Shown here piece after piece: positions 12,172 through 24,155 of a stretch of DNA of 64,000 bases. Location of the stretch: NCBI RefSeq assembly GCF_014201805.1, contig NZ_JACHFK010000006.1:248001-312000 (forward strand), in the 5' to 3' direction. The notes beneath the pieces are model-generated. The model ran no database searches, was not told where the DNA came from, and worked only from the letters and a program-made list of their open reading frames with translations. Source of the stretch: Deinococcus metalli (lineage in GTDB: Bacteria; Deinococcota; Deinococci; Deinococcales; Deinococcaceae). Position 1 is the first letter of the stretch, and the number at the start of each line of letters is the position of its first letter. Made by a program: the position numbers and the translations under genes.

Positions 12172-12942
12172 CTAGTCGCCCTCCAGGTGCGAGGCGATCG
12201 CGATGTCGCCGTAGACCTCGTCTTGCTGCGCGCGGAAACTGCCCTCCTTGACGCCCTCGAGCAGCGCGGCGAAGTAGGTGGTGCGCTCGCCCCAGTCCTG
12301 CGTGGGAACGCCCCGGAACGTGAAGGTCCGCAGCCGCCGCCCGAAGGCCCGCAGCGCGCCCAGCGCGTCCACCAGCGTGAGGCGCTCGCGGGACAGCAGG
12401 GGCACCTCCACCTGCCGCACCGCGTTCTGCGCGGCCTTCACGAGTTTCGCCAGGCTGCCCTGCGGGTTGCGGGGCCGCTCGCGGCGCGGCAGGTTCACCG
12501 GCACCGGACGCCCCGGCAGCAGGCCCTCGCGTTCGCGGCGCCGGGAGGCCAGAAAGCTCACCAGCGCGTCCAGCTCCGCCAGCGCCTCCACGCCCTCCAC
12601 GAGTTCCTCCAGCAGTTCGTCGGGTTCGGGAGGCAGGTCGTCGGGTTCGGGCGGCGGCAGCAGCAGCCGCGCCTTGAGGGCGATCACACCGGCCAGGGCG
12701 GGCAGCAATTCGGTGTGCGCGCCGTCCGGTCCGCTCACGCCCTGCGCCCACGCCAGCACGTCACGCGTGAGGCGCAGCAGTGGCACCGCGCCGGGCAGCA
12801 CGCGGCCGGCCCGCAGCGCTCCTGCCAGCTCCGTCAGGCTACCCGTGAAGACCGGCAGCGTGACCGTGAAGGTGGCGGGCAGCGCGCCGGGGGGGACCGG
12901 GCCGGGCGCCACCACGCCGGGCAGGGCCTGGAGGGCCGTCAC
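12172..12942 (-). CDS. scpA: Segregation and condensation protein A
   Basis: 256 aa, the length of ScpA kleisins that bridge SMC heads in chromosome condensation. Landmarks are PVFTGSLTELAGALRAGRV near the N-terminus (usually F-x-GPLDLLLxLI), the hydrophobic KARLLLPPPEPDD segment preceding an acidic linker, and a C-terminal winged-helix stretch FAALLEGVKEGSFRAQQDEVYGDI. It is 19 bp behind trpS on the same strand; trpS-scpA pairs are known in Deinococcus-Thermus. scpB is not in the window. Confidence 0.85.
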   Translation of the reverse strand: MTALQALPGVVAPGPVPPGALPATFTVTLPVFTGSLTELAGALRAGRVLPGAVPLLRLTRDVLAWAQGVSGPDGAHTELLPALAGVIALKARLLLPPPEPDDLPPEPDELLEELVEGVEALAELDALVSFLASRRREREGLLPGRPVPVNLPRRERPRNPQGSLAKLVKAAQNAVRQVEVPLLSRERLTLVDALGALRAFGRRLRTFTFRGVPTQDWGERTTYFAALLEGVKEGSFRAQQDEVYGDIAIASHLEGD

Positions 12943-12961
12943 GGGAAGCGGACCCCGCGCG

Positions 12962-13960
<999 letters not shown>

Positions 13961-14026
13961 AACCAGGGGATTGTAGCGGCCCGCTGCGCTCCGCGCCCGC
14001 CCGGCGTCACCGTGGGGCCATGGGCG

Positions 14027-14056
14027 AGGGGCGGCCGCTGTGCGCGGGCCGCCCCT
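14027..14056 (-). terminator. Hairpin after the parvulin gene
   Basis: Arms 14027-14036 and 14047-14056 (AGGGGCGGCC and its complement) pair perfectly over 10 bp with a 10-nt loop, 15 bp after the stop of the minus-strand isomerase gene. No T-run is visible; it also lies upstream of trpS on the same strand. Confidence 0.5.
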
Positions 14057-14070
14057 GGAGTTGCGGGTGC

Positions 14071-15981
<1,911 letters not shown>

Positions 15982-16039
15982 TTGAACTCCTTTACATCAG
16001 GTGCTAGGGTACCAGGGCTCTGCTCAGTCGGAGTCAGCC

Positions 16040-16116
16040 GCACTCGTAGCTCAGTTGGATAGAGCGTTGGCCTCCGAAGCCAAAGGTCGCTGGTTCGAGC
16101 CCAGTCGAGTGCACCA
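16040..16116 (+). tRNA. tRNA-Arg, anticodon CCG
   Basis: 77 nt including encoded CCA. The acceptor stem GCACTCG (16040-16046) pairs with CGAGTGC (16106-16112). The D arm is GCTC-AGTTGGATA-GAGC, the anticodon arm TTGGC-CTCCGAA-GCCAA with anticodon CCG reading CGG (Arg), and the T loop is TTCGAGC. The discriminator is A followed by CCA at 16114-16116. Confidence 0.97.
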
Positions 16117-16120
16117 TGCA

Positions 16121-16164
16121 CACCACCCATACCCAGCGGCCCCAGGCCCAGTGGCAGGGTGGTG
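16121..16164 (+). terminator. Possible terminator hairpin of tRNA-Arg
   Basis: CACCACCC (16121-16128) pairs with GGGTGGTG (16157-16164) around a 28-nt G/C-rich loop that can itself fold. It starts 5 nt after the tRNA CCA and is followed by TTCGCTTT. Support is the position and perfect 8-bp stem only. Confidence 0.35.
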
Positions 16165-16321
16165 TTCGCTTTGCGCCCGATCTGCGCTGCACCCGGAATT
16201 GACACGCGCAGAATTCTAGCACGCAAGGTTAATCGGGCATGAAGCCGGAAATCCCGTTCGCGACGCTGTATTTTCACCCCCAGCACGCCCGCGCGGCCCG
16301 GGGGTGCCGTACCCTGGACCC

Positions 16322-17326
16322 ATGACCGCATCCGCCTCGACCCTGATCACCCTGCTCGAAACGCTGGGCGGCAGTTACGCCGGCCCCACCAAGCCCGACA
16401 GCGGCCCCCACGGCCTGGTCGGCACCGGCGAGGGCACCTTGGCCGCGCACCTCGCGCAGACGCTGGTGCCCGCCGGCCTCGCCCGCAGCGGCACGCAGTT
16501 CGTGCTGGGCAGCCCCGACGCCCGCAGCGCCGCCACCGACTACGCCGACCTCGCGGAGGTCGCGGGGGCCACCGTGCGCCGCGCCAGCACCGGCGGCCTG
16601 CCCGGCGAGATCGACGTCCTGATTCCCGGCGGCCCCCTGGCGACCTACCACTTCGCGCAGTACGTCGCGTACGCCAGCGGCCACGCCGACGACGCCCGCG
16701 CGGCGGATACCGTGATCTCGGACCTCGCGGCCCGCTGCGCCGCGCACGTGCAGGAGGGCAACCCCGCCCGCGACCTGGCGTGGAGCGTGTGGGGCCGCCA
16801 GCCGCTGCTGCTGGCCGCACCCGACGCCGACGCCCTGCCGCACGCGTGGCAGCAGGTCCTGGCCCGTGTGGGCAAGACCCTGGCGATCCCGCTGCTGGGC
16901 GATCCTCTCTCGCTCAGCACCGGCGCGTTCGAGGCCCGGCACGAGAAGGGCGACGCGAAGGTGGCGGTGATCCTGGGCGACGCCGACGACACCCTGTTGC
17001 TCGCCCGCGAGATCCTGGAAACGCGCATCGACGAGGTGATCCACGTGCCCTACCCGGAGGGCGCGCAGGGATACGCCGGGCACCTGGGCCTGTGGTACTT
17101 CGGCGTGTGGGTGGCGGTGTACCTGGCCGAGCGCTACGGCGTGAGCCCCACCGACCTGGACGTGCTGGCCCGCGCGCAGCGGGTGCTGGCAGGTGACGAG
17201 AACCGCGACGCCCAGCTGAGCGCGCCGCGCGACGACCTGCGCCGCAGCGGCCCCGCGGCCGGCTGGGATGGAGACGAGCCCGGCTTCGACGTGGACGACC
17301 TCGACGACGCGGACGACGAGGACTGA
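16322..17326 (+). CDS. SIS-domain sugar-phosphate isomerase-like protein
   Basis: 334 aa. The first half (GLVGTGEGTLAAHL, then IDVLIPGGPLATYH) and the second half (QVLARVGKTLAIPLLG, GLWYFGVWVAVYLAERYGVSP) resemble the two SIS halves of the bifunctional phosphoglucose/phosphomannose isomerase family. The usual catalytic Glu/His pattern is not obvious, so activity is uncertain. The C-terminal 40 residues are an acidic tail rich in Asp. ATG 16322 is 6 nt after -10 TACCCT (16310-16315), leaderless; a longer frame upstream is therefore unlikely. Confidence 0.65.
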   Translation: MTASASTLITLLETLGGSYAGPTKPDSGPHGLVGTGEGTLAAHLAQTLVPAGLARSGTQFVLGSPDARSAATDYADLAEVAGATVRRASTGGLPGEIDVLIPGGPLATYHFAQYVAYASGHADDARAADTVISDLAARCAAHVQEGNPARDLAWSVWGRQPLLLAAPDADALPHAWQQVLARVGKTLAIPLLGDPLSLSTGAFEARHEKGDAKVAVILGDADDTLLLAREILETRIDEVIHVPYPEGAQGYAGHLGLWYFGVWVAVYLAERYGVSPTDLDVLARAQRVLAGDENRDAQLSAPRDDLRRSGPAAGWDGDEPGFDVDDLDDADDED

Positions 17327-17378
17327 GCGGGCGGCGCAGTCGGGCTGATCACGACTCTCCGGCCGGGCTGCGCTCAGG

Positions 17379-17783
17379 TCAGCGCTGGGTGCCCGGTCGC
17401 CGGCCGGCCCGCCACACGGCCCACATCAGCAGCGGCTGGAGGGGCAGCCGCGCCCACAGCGCCCACGCGGGCAGTCCGAAGCGCTCGGGGTGCTGCGCCA
17501 TGAAGATATTTGCGGGGAACACCGCGACCAGCAGGGCCAGCAGGCCCCAGCGGGCCGCCGGCCGGGTCGCGGGGTGGAGGAGCCCCACGCCGCCCGCAAT
17601 CTCGGCGACGCCGCTCATCAGCGTGGCGCTGCGCGCGGCCAGCGGGAGGCCCGGCGGCACGATCCGGTCGAAGATCTCGGGCCGGACCAGATGCGCCGCG
17701 CCCGCGACCACGAACAGGGCCGCCAGCACCACCGCCGACCGGGGTAGGGTGGGCGGGAGCAGGCGGCCAGGGGTGGCGCGCAT
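17379..17783 (-). CDS. DoxX-like small membrane protein
   Basis: About 134 aa with four hydrophobic helices (around residues 16-30, 50-68, 78-94 and 110-124). HLVRPEIFDRIVPPGLP and SGVAEIAGGVGLL are typical of DoxX/DUF4267-like quinone-associated membrane proteins of unknown exact role. An overlapping GTG one codon earlier (17786) could be the start instead. It follows the small hydrophilic gene by 27 bp on the same strand, so they are probably one transcript. Confidence 0.7.
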   Translation of the reverse strand: MRATPGRLLPPTLPRSAVVLAALFVVAGAAHLVRPEIFDRIVPPGLPLAARSATLMSGVAEIAGGVGLLHPATRPAARWGLLALLVAVFPANIFMAQHPERFGLPAWALWARLPLQPLLMWAVWRAGRRPGTQR

Positions 17784-17810
17784 CACGCGGAGTGGATGGA
17801 CACGCTGGCC

Positions 17811-18029
17811 TTATTTGCTGGTGGGGACGCTGCGGGCTTCCTCGCGGTCTTGCAACTCCTTGCGGCTGAGGCCGTCCTCGGTGTTGCGCGGCGCCTTCGC
17901 CTCGCGGTCGTTGTTGTCCTTGAACGAGGGGTGGTGGCCATCCTCGATGCCGCTCACCTCGGTCTTGGTGCGGTCGTATTCCTGGGGCTGGCTCGTGTGG
18001 CCCGAGTTCTTGTCGTCTCTGTCCGGCAT
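17811..18029 (-). CDS. Small very hydrophilic protein, hydrophilin-like
   Basis: 72 aa from the ATG at 18029, chosen because GGTGGGAG precedes it closely; the frame could extend ten codons further. There is no Cys, Trp or hydrophobic core; Asp, Glu, Lys, Arg, Ser, Asn and Thr dominate (for example PDRDDKNSGHTSQPQEY and SRKELQDREEARS), so it should be disordered. No family is recognised. Such composition resembles hydrophilins and other desiccation-protective proteins, which is an inference from composition only. It precedes the DoxX-like gene. Confidence 0.65.
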   Translation of the reverse strand: MPDRDDKNSGHTSQPQEYDRTKTEVSGIEDGHHPSFKDNNDREAKAPRNTEDGLSRKELQDREEARSVPTSK

Positions 18030-18161
18030 GCTCCCACCCTGACAGCCCGCAGGGAGCACTGGATTCCGGTGGGTTGAGGCTCACTTCAGACATGAACGCC
18101 GGCTCAAGCGCAGAGGGAGGGCTCTGGCACAGCGCCCGGACCCGCGGGTATAGCGATAAAA

Positions 18162-18173
18162 GAAAGCGCTTTC
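18162..18173. promoter_or_regulatory. 12-bp palindrome (GAAAGCGCTTTC), LacI-family-type operator
   Basis: Perfect palindrome centred on CG, as in operators of the LacI/GalR/CcpA family. Its right half overlaps the proposed -35 (18170-18175) of the lipoprotein gene, so a bound protein would block the promoter. No LacI-type gene is in the window. Confidence 0.6.
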
Positions 18174-18198
18174 ACACTCGCGCGGGATGTGTCATACT
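18170..18198 (+). promoter_or_regulatory. Promoter of the beta-helix lipoprotein gene
   Basis: -35 TTTCAC (18170-18175), 17-bp spacer, -10 CATACT (18193-18198). Transcription would start near 18205, giving a leader of nearly 190 nt, very long for this genome. The 362-bp gene-free stretch 18030-18391 holds this promoter, the palindrome, and an otherwise unexplained AAAGGAGGT at about 18304-18312 that is too far from the GTG start to serve it. Confidence 0.6.
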
Positions 18199-18391
18199 CT
18201 CCTCACCTCAATCCGTCGTGCTCCACCGTCCACCCGCGGACGGCCCCATCTGCCCTGGTCCCGTCCGTTCCCGGACCGTCCGTCGCCGCTGCGGCGCTGT
18301 GCCGAAAGGAGGTCACGTTTCCAGGAATCCCGGTCGCCCGTCGTCCGCCTGCCCTGACCGTGCCGCGCCCTGAGCGCTCGAGAGGCTGCCC

Positions 18392-20287
18392 GTGACCCAC
18401 ATCCCATCCCGCCCGCACCGCCCCGCCCTGTCCGGCGCACTGCTCGCCGCCCTGGGGCTGTTCCTTGCCGCCTGCGGCCAGAACCCGGCCGCCACTGCCG
18501 ACGTGGCGCTGTCGGCCAGCGCCGCGAAGCCCGGCGCGCAGGACCTAGGCCCGAACGTGCGGGTCTTCGATCCCAGCATGAGCACTGCGCAGATCCGCGC
18601 GGTCGTGAAGCAGATCGCCGCGCAGCAGGTGTCCAACCAGTTCGGCCCGGAGCGCTACGCGCTGCTGTTCAAGCCCGGCACCTACGGCTCGGCCGCCGAT
18701 CCCCTGAACGTCGAAGTGGGCTACGGCACTGAGGTCGCTGGCCTTGGGGCCAGCCCGGACGACGTGACCATCATTGGCTCCGTCTCCGTACACAACCAGT
18801 GCGACAACGGGAACTGCATCGCCCTGAATAACTTCTGGCGCTCGCTGTCGAACATGACCATCAACGTCTCGAACGCGAACGGCTGCTATACCGGCGAGTT
18901 CTGGGCGGTCTCGCAGGCTGCCCCGATGCGCCGCATGCATGTCATCGGGAACGGCCAGAACATCACCCTGATGGACTACTGCACCGGCCCCTCGTTCGCC
19001 AGCGGCGGCTTCATCGCAGACTCCGCGTTCGAGGGTCAGGTCATCAACGGCTCGCAGCAGCAGTTCTACACCCGCAACAGCGTCCTGACGGGCTGGACGA
19101 ACGGCGTGTGGAACCAGGTGTTCTCCGGCGTGACCGGCGCGCCCGCTCAGGTGTTCCCGGCGACGTCGGCCGGCGGCCCCTACACCACCCTGGACACCAC
19201 GCCCGTCTCGCGCGAGAAGCCATTCCTGACCGTGGACACCGCGGGCGCGTACCGCGTCTTCGTGCCGGCCACTCGGCGGAACTCGAGCGGCACCACATGG
19301 CAGGCTGGTCCGGCGGCCGGGCGCTTCGTGCCGCTGAGCGACTTCTATGTCGCGCGCCCCGGCGACAGCGTGCAGACCATCAACGCGCAGCTCGCTCAGG
19401 GCAAGCACCTGCTGCTGACGCCTGGCGCGTACGACACCACGCAGGCCATCCAGGTCAAGCGGCCCGGCACCATCGTGCTGGGGCTGGGGCTGCCGGTCGT
19501 CACGCCCCAGAACGGGAACGCCGCGCTGACGGTCGCGGACGTACCCGGCGTGACCGTCGCCGGCGTGATGGTCGATGCCGGCCCCGTGAACTCTCCGGTG
19601 CTGCTGCGCGTCGGGACGCAGCGTGCCGTGAACGGACAGGCCCGTGAACACAACTCCTGGAGCGATCCCGCCACCCCCACCCTGATCCAGGACGTGTTCT
19701 TCCGCATCGGCGGACCGCACATCGGCAAGGCGACCCTGAGCCTGGAAGTGAACAGCGACCACGTCATCCTCGACGACCTGTGGGCGTGGCGCGCCGACCA
19801 CGGCGACGGTGTGGGCTGGACCATGAACACCGCCGACCACGGCGTCATCGTGAACGGCGACGACGTGAGCGCCACCGGCCTGTTCGTCGAGCACTACCAG
19901 AAGGGCGATGTGATCTGGAACGGCGAGCGTGGCCAGGTGATCTTCTTCCAGAACGAGATGCCCTACGATCCGCCCACGCAGGCCGCGTGGATGTCCGCGC
20001 CGAACGTCCGGGGCTACCCGGCGCTGCGGGTCACGGATGGCGTCCGCACCTTCAGTGGAATCGGGATGGGCAGCTACAGCTTCTTCAACCAGGGCGTCGA
20101 CATCTACGCCGACAACGCCTTCGTGGTGCCGTCCACCCTGGCCGCTGGAAGCCTGCGCGACCTGCTCACGATCTTCCTCGATCCTTCGAACGGCAAGGGC
20201 GGCATCCTGAACGTGATCAACGGCACCGGCGGCTCCTCGACGATCGCCAACCCCGATGTGCCCGTCACCGTCGTCAGCTACCCCTGA
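18392..20287 (+). CDS. Lipoprotein with right-handed beta-helix fold, GH55-like secreted carbohydrate-active protein
   Basis: 631 aa. A lipoprotein signal ends in the lipobox LAAC (Cys28). The mature protein has pectate-lyase-like repeating turns: GYGTEVAGLGASPDDVTIIG, FWRSLSNMTINV, GTIVLGLGLPV, VILDDLWAWRADHG. These are the marks of a large family, often annotated adenylyl cyclase or coagulation factor 5/8 protein in actinobacteria without good reason, whose fold relates to GH55 beta-1,3-glucanases. The substrate is unproven. GTG 18392 is the first start after an in-frame stop and has GAGAGG upstream. The gene stands alone under a promoter with a LacI-type palindrome, consistent with sugar-controlled expression. 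A hairpin at 20309-20337 follows. Confidence 0.75.
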   Translation: MTHIPSRPHRPALSGALLAALGLFLAACGQNPAATADVALSASAAKPGAQDLGPNVRVFDPSMSTAQIRAVVKQIAAQQVSNQFGPERYALLFKPGTYGSAADPLNVEVGYGTEVAGLGASPDDVTIIGSVSVHNQCDNGNCIALNNFWRSLSNMTINVSNANGCYTGEFWAVSQAAPMRRMHVIGNGQNITLMDYCTGPSFASGGFIADSAFEGQVINGSQQQFYTRNSVLTGWTNGVWNQVFSGVTGAPAQVFPATSAGGPYTTLDTTPVSREKPFLTVDTAGAYRVFVPATRRNSSGTTWQAGPAAGRFVPLSDFYVARPGDSVQTINAQLAQGKHLLLTPGAYDTTQAIQVKRPGTIVLGLGLPVVTPQNGNAALTVADVPGVTVAGVMVDAGPVNSPVLLRVGTQRAVNGQAREHNSWSDPATPTLIQDVFFRIGGPHIGKATLSLEVNSDHVILDDLWAWRADHGDGVGWTMNTADHGVIVNGDDVSATGLFVEHYQKGDVIWNGERGQVIFFQNEMPYDPPTQAAWMSAPNVRGYPALRVTDGVRTFSGIGMGSYSFFNQGVDIYADNAFVVPSTLAAGSLRDLLTIFLDPSNGKGGILNVINGTGGSSTIANPDVPVTVVSYP

Positions 20288-20308
20288 GCCCACACTGACC
20301 TGAGCCGC

Positions 20309-20337
20309 GTGGCCCCGCCGGACGACGGTGGGGCCAC
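20309..20337. terminator. Bidirectional terminator hairpin
   Basis: GTGGCCCCGCC (20309-20319) pairs with GGTGGGGCCAC (20327-20337), 11 bp with one G-T wobble, loop GGACGAC. It lies between the convergent lipoprotein and acetyltransferase genes. Confidence 0.65.
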
Positions 20338-20339
20338 TG

Positions 20340-20837
20340 TCATTCCGGGGCCATGTACACCCGCACCAGCGGCACGCTCCCGTCCGGATCACGCCAGTCG
20401 CCCTCTACCGTGGCGACGTGCTCCCAGCCCGAGCGGTCGTACAGGCGGATGGCCGCGTGGTTCCTGAGGTGCACGTCCAGCACGGCCCGCCGGTTCAGGC
20501 GCACGGCCTGGGCCCAGGCTGTGTGGAACAGCGAGCGTGCCAGCCCCACGCCGCGTCCCTCCGGCACTACGAACAGCCGCGACACCACGGCCAGTTCGGT
20601 GGCCGGCTGCCCGGTCACCTCTGCCCATGCGGGCAGGACGTCCGGCAGGGCGCGCAGGAGCACGTGCCCCAGCACGTGATCTGCCGGGCCGGCCACCCAC
20701 GCGCCCAGCGTGCCCGGCGGGTTCAGGAAGGCCGCCGGATCGTCCGGCCACACGGAGGGGTAGGCGTCGCGGTCGTGCACGCGGCGCAGTGCCAGGGCCA
20801 GCGCCGGTAGATCTGCAGCGGTGCGGTCGCGGATCAC
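20340..20837 (-). CDS. GNAT family N-acetyltransferase
   Basis: 165 aa, start GTG. ELAVVSRLFVVPEGRGVGLA contains the acetyl-CoA loop (EGRGVG), and NHAAIRLYDRSGWEHVATV the C-terminal GNAT signature. It starts with MIRDRTAADLPALALALRRVH, typical of stand-alone members. Lying 28 bp downstream of dcd on the same strand it is probably part of that transcript, though no functional link is evident. Confidence 0.85.
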   Translation of the reverse strand: MIRDRTAADLPALALALRRVHDRDAYPSVWPDDPAAFLNPPGTLGAWVAGPADHVLGHVLLRALPDVLPAWAEVTGQPATELAVVSRLFVVPEGRGVGLARSLFHTAWAQAVRLNRRAVLDVHLRNHAAIRLYDRSGWEHVATVEGDWRDPDGSVPLVRVYMAPE

Positions 20838-20865
20838 GCTGGGGTTCGGTGGACCGTGTGCCGGG

Positions 20866-21426
<561 letters not shown>

Positions 21427-21465
21427 GACCCGCATGCTACCCGGGAACGCGCTAGCCTGCGCCGC

Positions 21466-22209
21466 GTGAGGATCGCGGTGATCAGTGACGTGCACGGCAA
21501 CGCCTTCGCGCTGGACGCGGTGCTGGCCGACATGCGGGCCAGTGCGCCGGACGCCGTGCTGAACCTGGGTGACCAAATCGAGGGCAGCGCCGACCCGGCC
21601 CGCGCCGCCGCCCTGCAGGCGGGTCTGGGCGCGGTGGAGGTGCGCGGCAACAACGAGGAGAAGCTGTGGCCCGGCGGGCGGCGGAGCACCCTGTCGGTGC
21701 AGATCGGCGCGTGGCTGGAGACCCAGGTGCCCGCCGAGACGCTGGCCCACCTGTCGGCGCTGCCGCTCACCGCGCGCGTGGGCGGCGTGCTCGCGTGCCA
21801 CGGCACGCCGGACAGCGCGTGGGACAGCCTGCTGTGGGTGTGGGAATGGAACGCGGACGGCGTGAGCGGGTATTACCGCTCGCGCGATCCGCTGGAGCTG
21901 CGGGCGGACGTCGAAGCCCTGACCGCCGAGGTGGTCGTGTGCGGCCACACCCACCGGCCGGGCTCGACGCGGGTGGGCGACACGCTGGTCGTGAACGCGG
22001 GCGCGGTGAGCGATCAGGTGGACGGCGATCCCCGCGCCCGCTGGACGCTGCTGGACGCGCGGGGCGGGCGCTGGACGGCGGACTTCCGCACGGTCGCCTA
22101 CGACATCGACGCGGCCGTGCGGTGGGCGTCCGTACACTCGCCGTTCGGGGCCTTCGAGGACGCGCTGCTGCGCTCGGGCCGCTTCGACGGGCGCGGGGCC
22201 GCCCCCTGA
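21466..22209 (+). CDS. Metallophosphoesterase
   Basis: 247 aa. The motifs are [28 protein letters not shown] and CGHTHRPG; the usual GNHD/E is GNNEE, as found in a set of YfcE-like phosphodiesterases. The substrate is unknown. GTG 21466 follows -10 TAGCCT (21453-21458) by 7 nt, so it is leaderless. It is divergent from dcd and precedes an exported DUF3298 protein that has its own promoter. Confidence 0.82.
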   Translation: MRIAVISDVHGNAFALDAVLADMRASAPDAVLNLGDQIEGSADPARAAALQAGLGAVEVRGNNEEKLWPGGRRSTLSVQIGAWLETQVPAETLAHLSALPLTARVGGVLACHGTPDSAWDSLLWVWEWNADGVSGYYRSRDPLELRADVEALTAEVVVCGHTHRPGSTRVGDTLVVNAGAVSDQVDGDPRARWTLLDARGGRWTADFRTVAYDIDAAVRWASVHSPFGAFEDALLRSGRFDGRGAAP

Positions 22210-22232
22210 CGGGAACGCACTACGCTGGGTCC

Positions 22233-23327
22233 ATGCGACGATGGCTCTTCGGTCTTGGCCTGGCCCTCCTGGCCCACGCGGGCGCCCAGGATCTCCACGG
22301 ATGCGGCGGCCAGCCCGGGCTGCCGGGCGGCGTCCGGGACGGCGTGTACCGGGGCACGCTGGGCGGCCGCCCGGTGGCCCTCCAGATCCGCCACGCGGAC
22401 GTCGACGGCAGCGCGTACTACTACGAGCGGATCGGCCTGGACATCCCGCTCACCGCGTTCCGGCAGGGCACGGCCCTGATCCTGCAGGAGGAAGTCCGCA
22501 AGAGCCAGGGGGACGACGCGGTGGTGACCGGCTGCTTCACGCTGCGGCCCACGGCGGCCGGGCTGGGCGGCACGTGGCGCGCGCCGGGCAGCACCAAGAC
22601 GCTGGCCGTGACCCTCCGGGCCGTGAACGTCGGCGCCCTGCCAATGAACCTGCCGGACACGGCCGCCGCCGCTACGCTGCGGCGCGACGATCCTCTGACC
22701 TTCCTGAAGCTGAACCGTCTGTGGGTGCGGGCTGCCGATGGGCGCAGCGTAACCGAACCCGCGTCGCAGCTGGTGTACCCGCGCGTGCCCGGCGCCAGCG
22801 CGGCCCTGAACACCGCGCTGCAGGACCGCCAGCTGCGGCTGGCCGCCGACGCCCTGGACTGCCGCTCACAGCTGGCGCAGGACATGCAGCGCGACCCCGG
22901 CAATGGGTACGAACTGGGCGCGAAGCTCACGTTCCAGGGCGCGCGGCTCGTCAGCGTGCGCGAGGACGTGTACTACTACTGCGGCGGCGCCCACCCCGAC
23001 ACCTACACGCAGGGCGTGATCCTCGACCGGGCGAGTGGCCGTGAGGTGAAGGTCGCGCAGCTGTGGCCCGGACTGACCGGCGCGAAACAGGAAGCGCTGT
23101 ATCTGGCTCACCCCGCCCCGGACCTCGATCCAGCGTGCCGTGACGTGCTGCGGGAGGGCGGCCTGGAGTTCACCGCGCACCTGAGCCCGGCCGGCGTGAA
23201 CCTCACGCCCACCAGCCTGCCGCACGTGGTGGCCGCGTGCGCCGAGACCACAGTGATTTCGTACGCGGAGATCGGGAATCTGGCGGACACGCGTTCGCCG
23301 TACATCGGCGATCTGTACAAGCGCTGA
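22233..23327 (+). CDS. Exported protein with DUF3298/PdaC-like domain
   Basis: 364 aa with a signal peptide ([18 protein letters not shown], cut near residue 19). The C-terminal 200 residues contain [19 protein letters not shown] and [12 protein letters not shown], the recognisable core of DUF3298, found in RsiV and peptidoglycan deacetylase PdaC where it binds lysozyme or cell wall. The N-terminal part is a beta-rich domain of unknown kind. ATG 22233 is 6 nt after -10 TACGCT (22221-22226). A cell-envelope role is likely; nothing points to a specific ligand. Confidence 0.72.
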   Translation: MRRWLFGLGLALLAHAGAQDLHGCGGQPGLPGGVRDGVYRGTLGGRPVALQIRHADVDGSAYYYERIGLDIPLTAFRQGTALILQEEVRKSQGDDAVVTGCFTLRPTAAGLGGTWRAPGSTKTLAVTLRAVNVGALPMNLPDTAAAATLRRDDPLTFLKLNRLWVRAADGRSVTEPASQLVYPRVPGASAALNTALQDRQLRLAADALDCRSQLAQDMQRDPGNGYELGAKLTFQGARLVSVREDVYYYCGGAHPDTYTQGVILDRASGREVKVAQLWPGLTGAKQEALYLAHPAPDLDPACRDVLREGGLEFTAHLSPAGVNLTPTSLPHVVAACAETTVISYAEIGNLADTRSPYIGDLYKR

Positions 23328-23362
23328 CGCGGCACACGGATTGAGTCACCCGACATGAAGAA

Positions 23363-23386
23363 CGCCCCGGACGAGATGCCGGGGCG
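23363..23386. terminator. Bidirectional terminator hairpin
   Basis: CGCCCCGG (23363-23370) and CCGGGGCG (23379-23386) form a perfect 8-bp stem with loop ACGAGATG between two convergent genes. Confidence 0.6.
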
Positions 23387-23405
23387 CTGCTCTGGTGCGT
23401 TGGCG

Positions 23406-24092
23406 TCAGCGGCGGGCACCGCCGAACAGGCGCAGGAGGAAGAGGAACATGTTCACGAAATCGAGGTACAGGGCCAGCGCGCCGTTGATGGCGGCCCGCT
23501 CGGCCATCTCGCCGCTCACACCGCTCAGGGCGAGCTTGCGGAGCATCTGGGTGTCGTACACGGTCAGGCCCGCGAACAGCAGCACGCCCACGACCGAGAT
23601 GCCCAGGGTCAGGGCGCTGCTGGCCACGAACAGGTTCACGATCATGGCGATGACCAGGCCGATCACGGCGAACATGAAGAAGCGGCCCATGGAACTCAGG
23701 TCACGCTTGATGGTGTAGCCGGCCACGCTCATCGCGCCGAAGGTGAGGGCCGAGGTGGCGAACGCGGCCGTCACGGCGCTGCGGTCGTACGCGAGCAGGA
23801 TCGAGCTGAAGGTCAGGCCGGTCAGGGCGGCGTAGCCGATGAACAGCGCGCCCGCGACGGTGCTGCTCAGGCGCTGCGCGAACATACTCAGCACGAACAC
23901 CAGCGCGAGCTGCGCCAGCATCAGCGGCAGCCGCAGCTGAAACACCTGGTACGCCAGCGCCTCGTTCGAGGCGGTCAGCCACGCGATGCCCGCGGTCAGC
24001 GCGAGGCCGGCGGCCATCCAGGAGTACGTGCGGGCCATGAACGTGCGGACAAGGTCGGCCGACCGGGCGGACGTGGAGGGAAAGGTCTGCAT
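23406..24092 (-). CDS. BI-1/YccA family membrane protein
   Basis: 228 aa with seven hydrophobic helices. Family marks are [32 protein letters not shown], and near the C-terminus [16 protein letters not shown] with the conserved Asp of the pH-sensing pair; it ends in [20 protein letters not shown]. Bacterial relatives leak calcium or interact with FtsH; the precise role here is unknown. The start ATG follows -10 TACTGT (24104 to 24099, minus strand) by 6 nt. Confidence 0.92.
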   Translation of the reverse strand: MQTFPSTSARSADLVRTFMARTYSWMAAGLALTAGIAWLTASNEALAYQVFQLRLPLMLAQLALVFVLSMFAQRLSSTVAGALFIGYAALTGLTFSSILLAYDRSAVTAAFATSALTFGAMSVAGYTIKRDLSSMGRFFMFAVIGLVIAMIVNLFVASSALTLGISVVGVLLFAGLTVYDTQMLRKLALSGVSGEMAERAAINGALALYLDFVNMFLFLLRLFGGARR

Positions 24093-24155
24093 ACGCCTAC
24101 AGTACGGTTTCGTCCCGTGGGAAGTTCCCCGACATCCTGCACCCCCGCGGGGTGG

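Noticed and set aside
18299..18373. 24-codon frame (GTG) in the lipoprotein leader containing AAAGGAGGT
   Set aside because: The ribosome-site-like sequence lies inside the frame rather than before its start, so it is not a convincing leader peptide.
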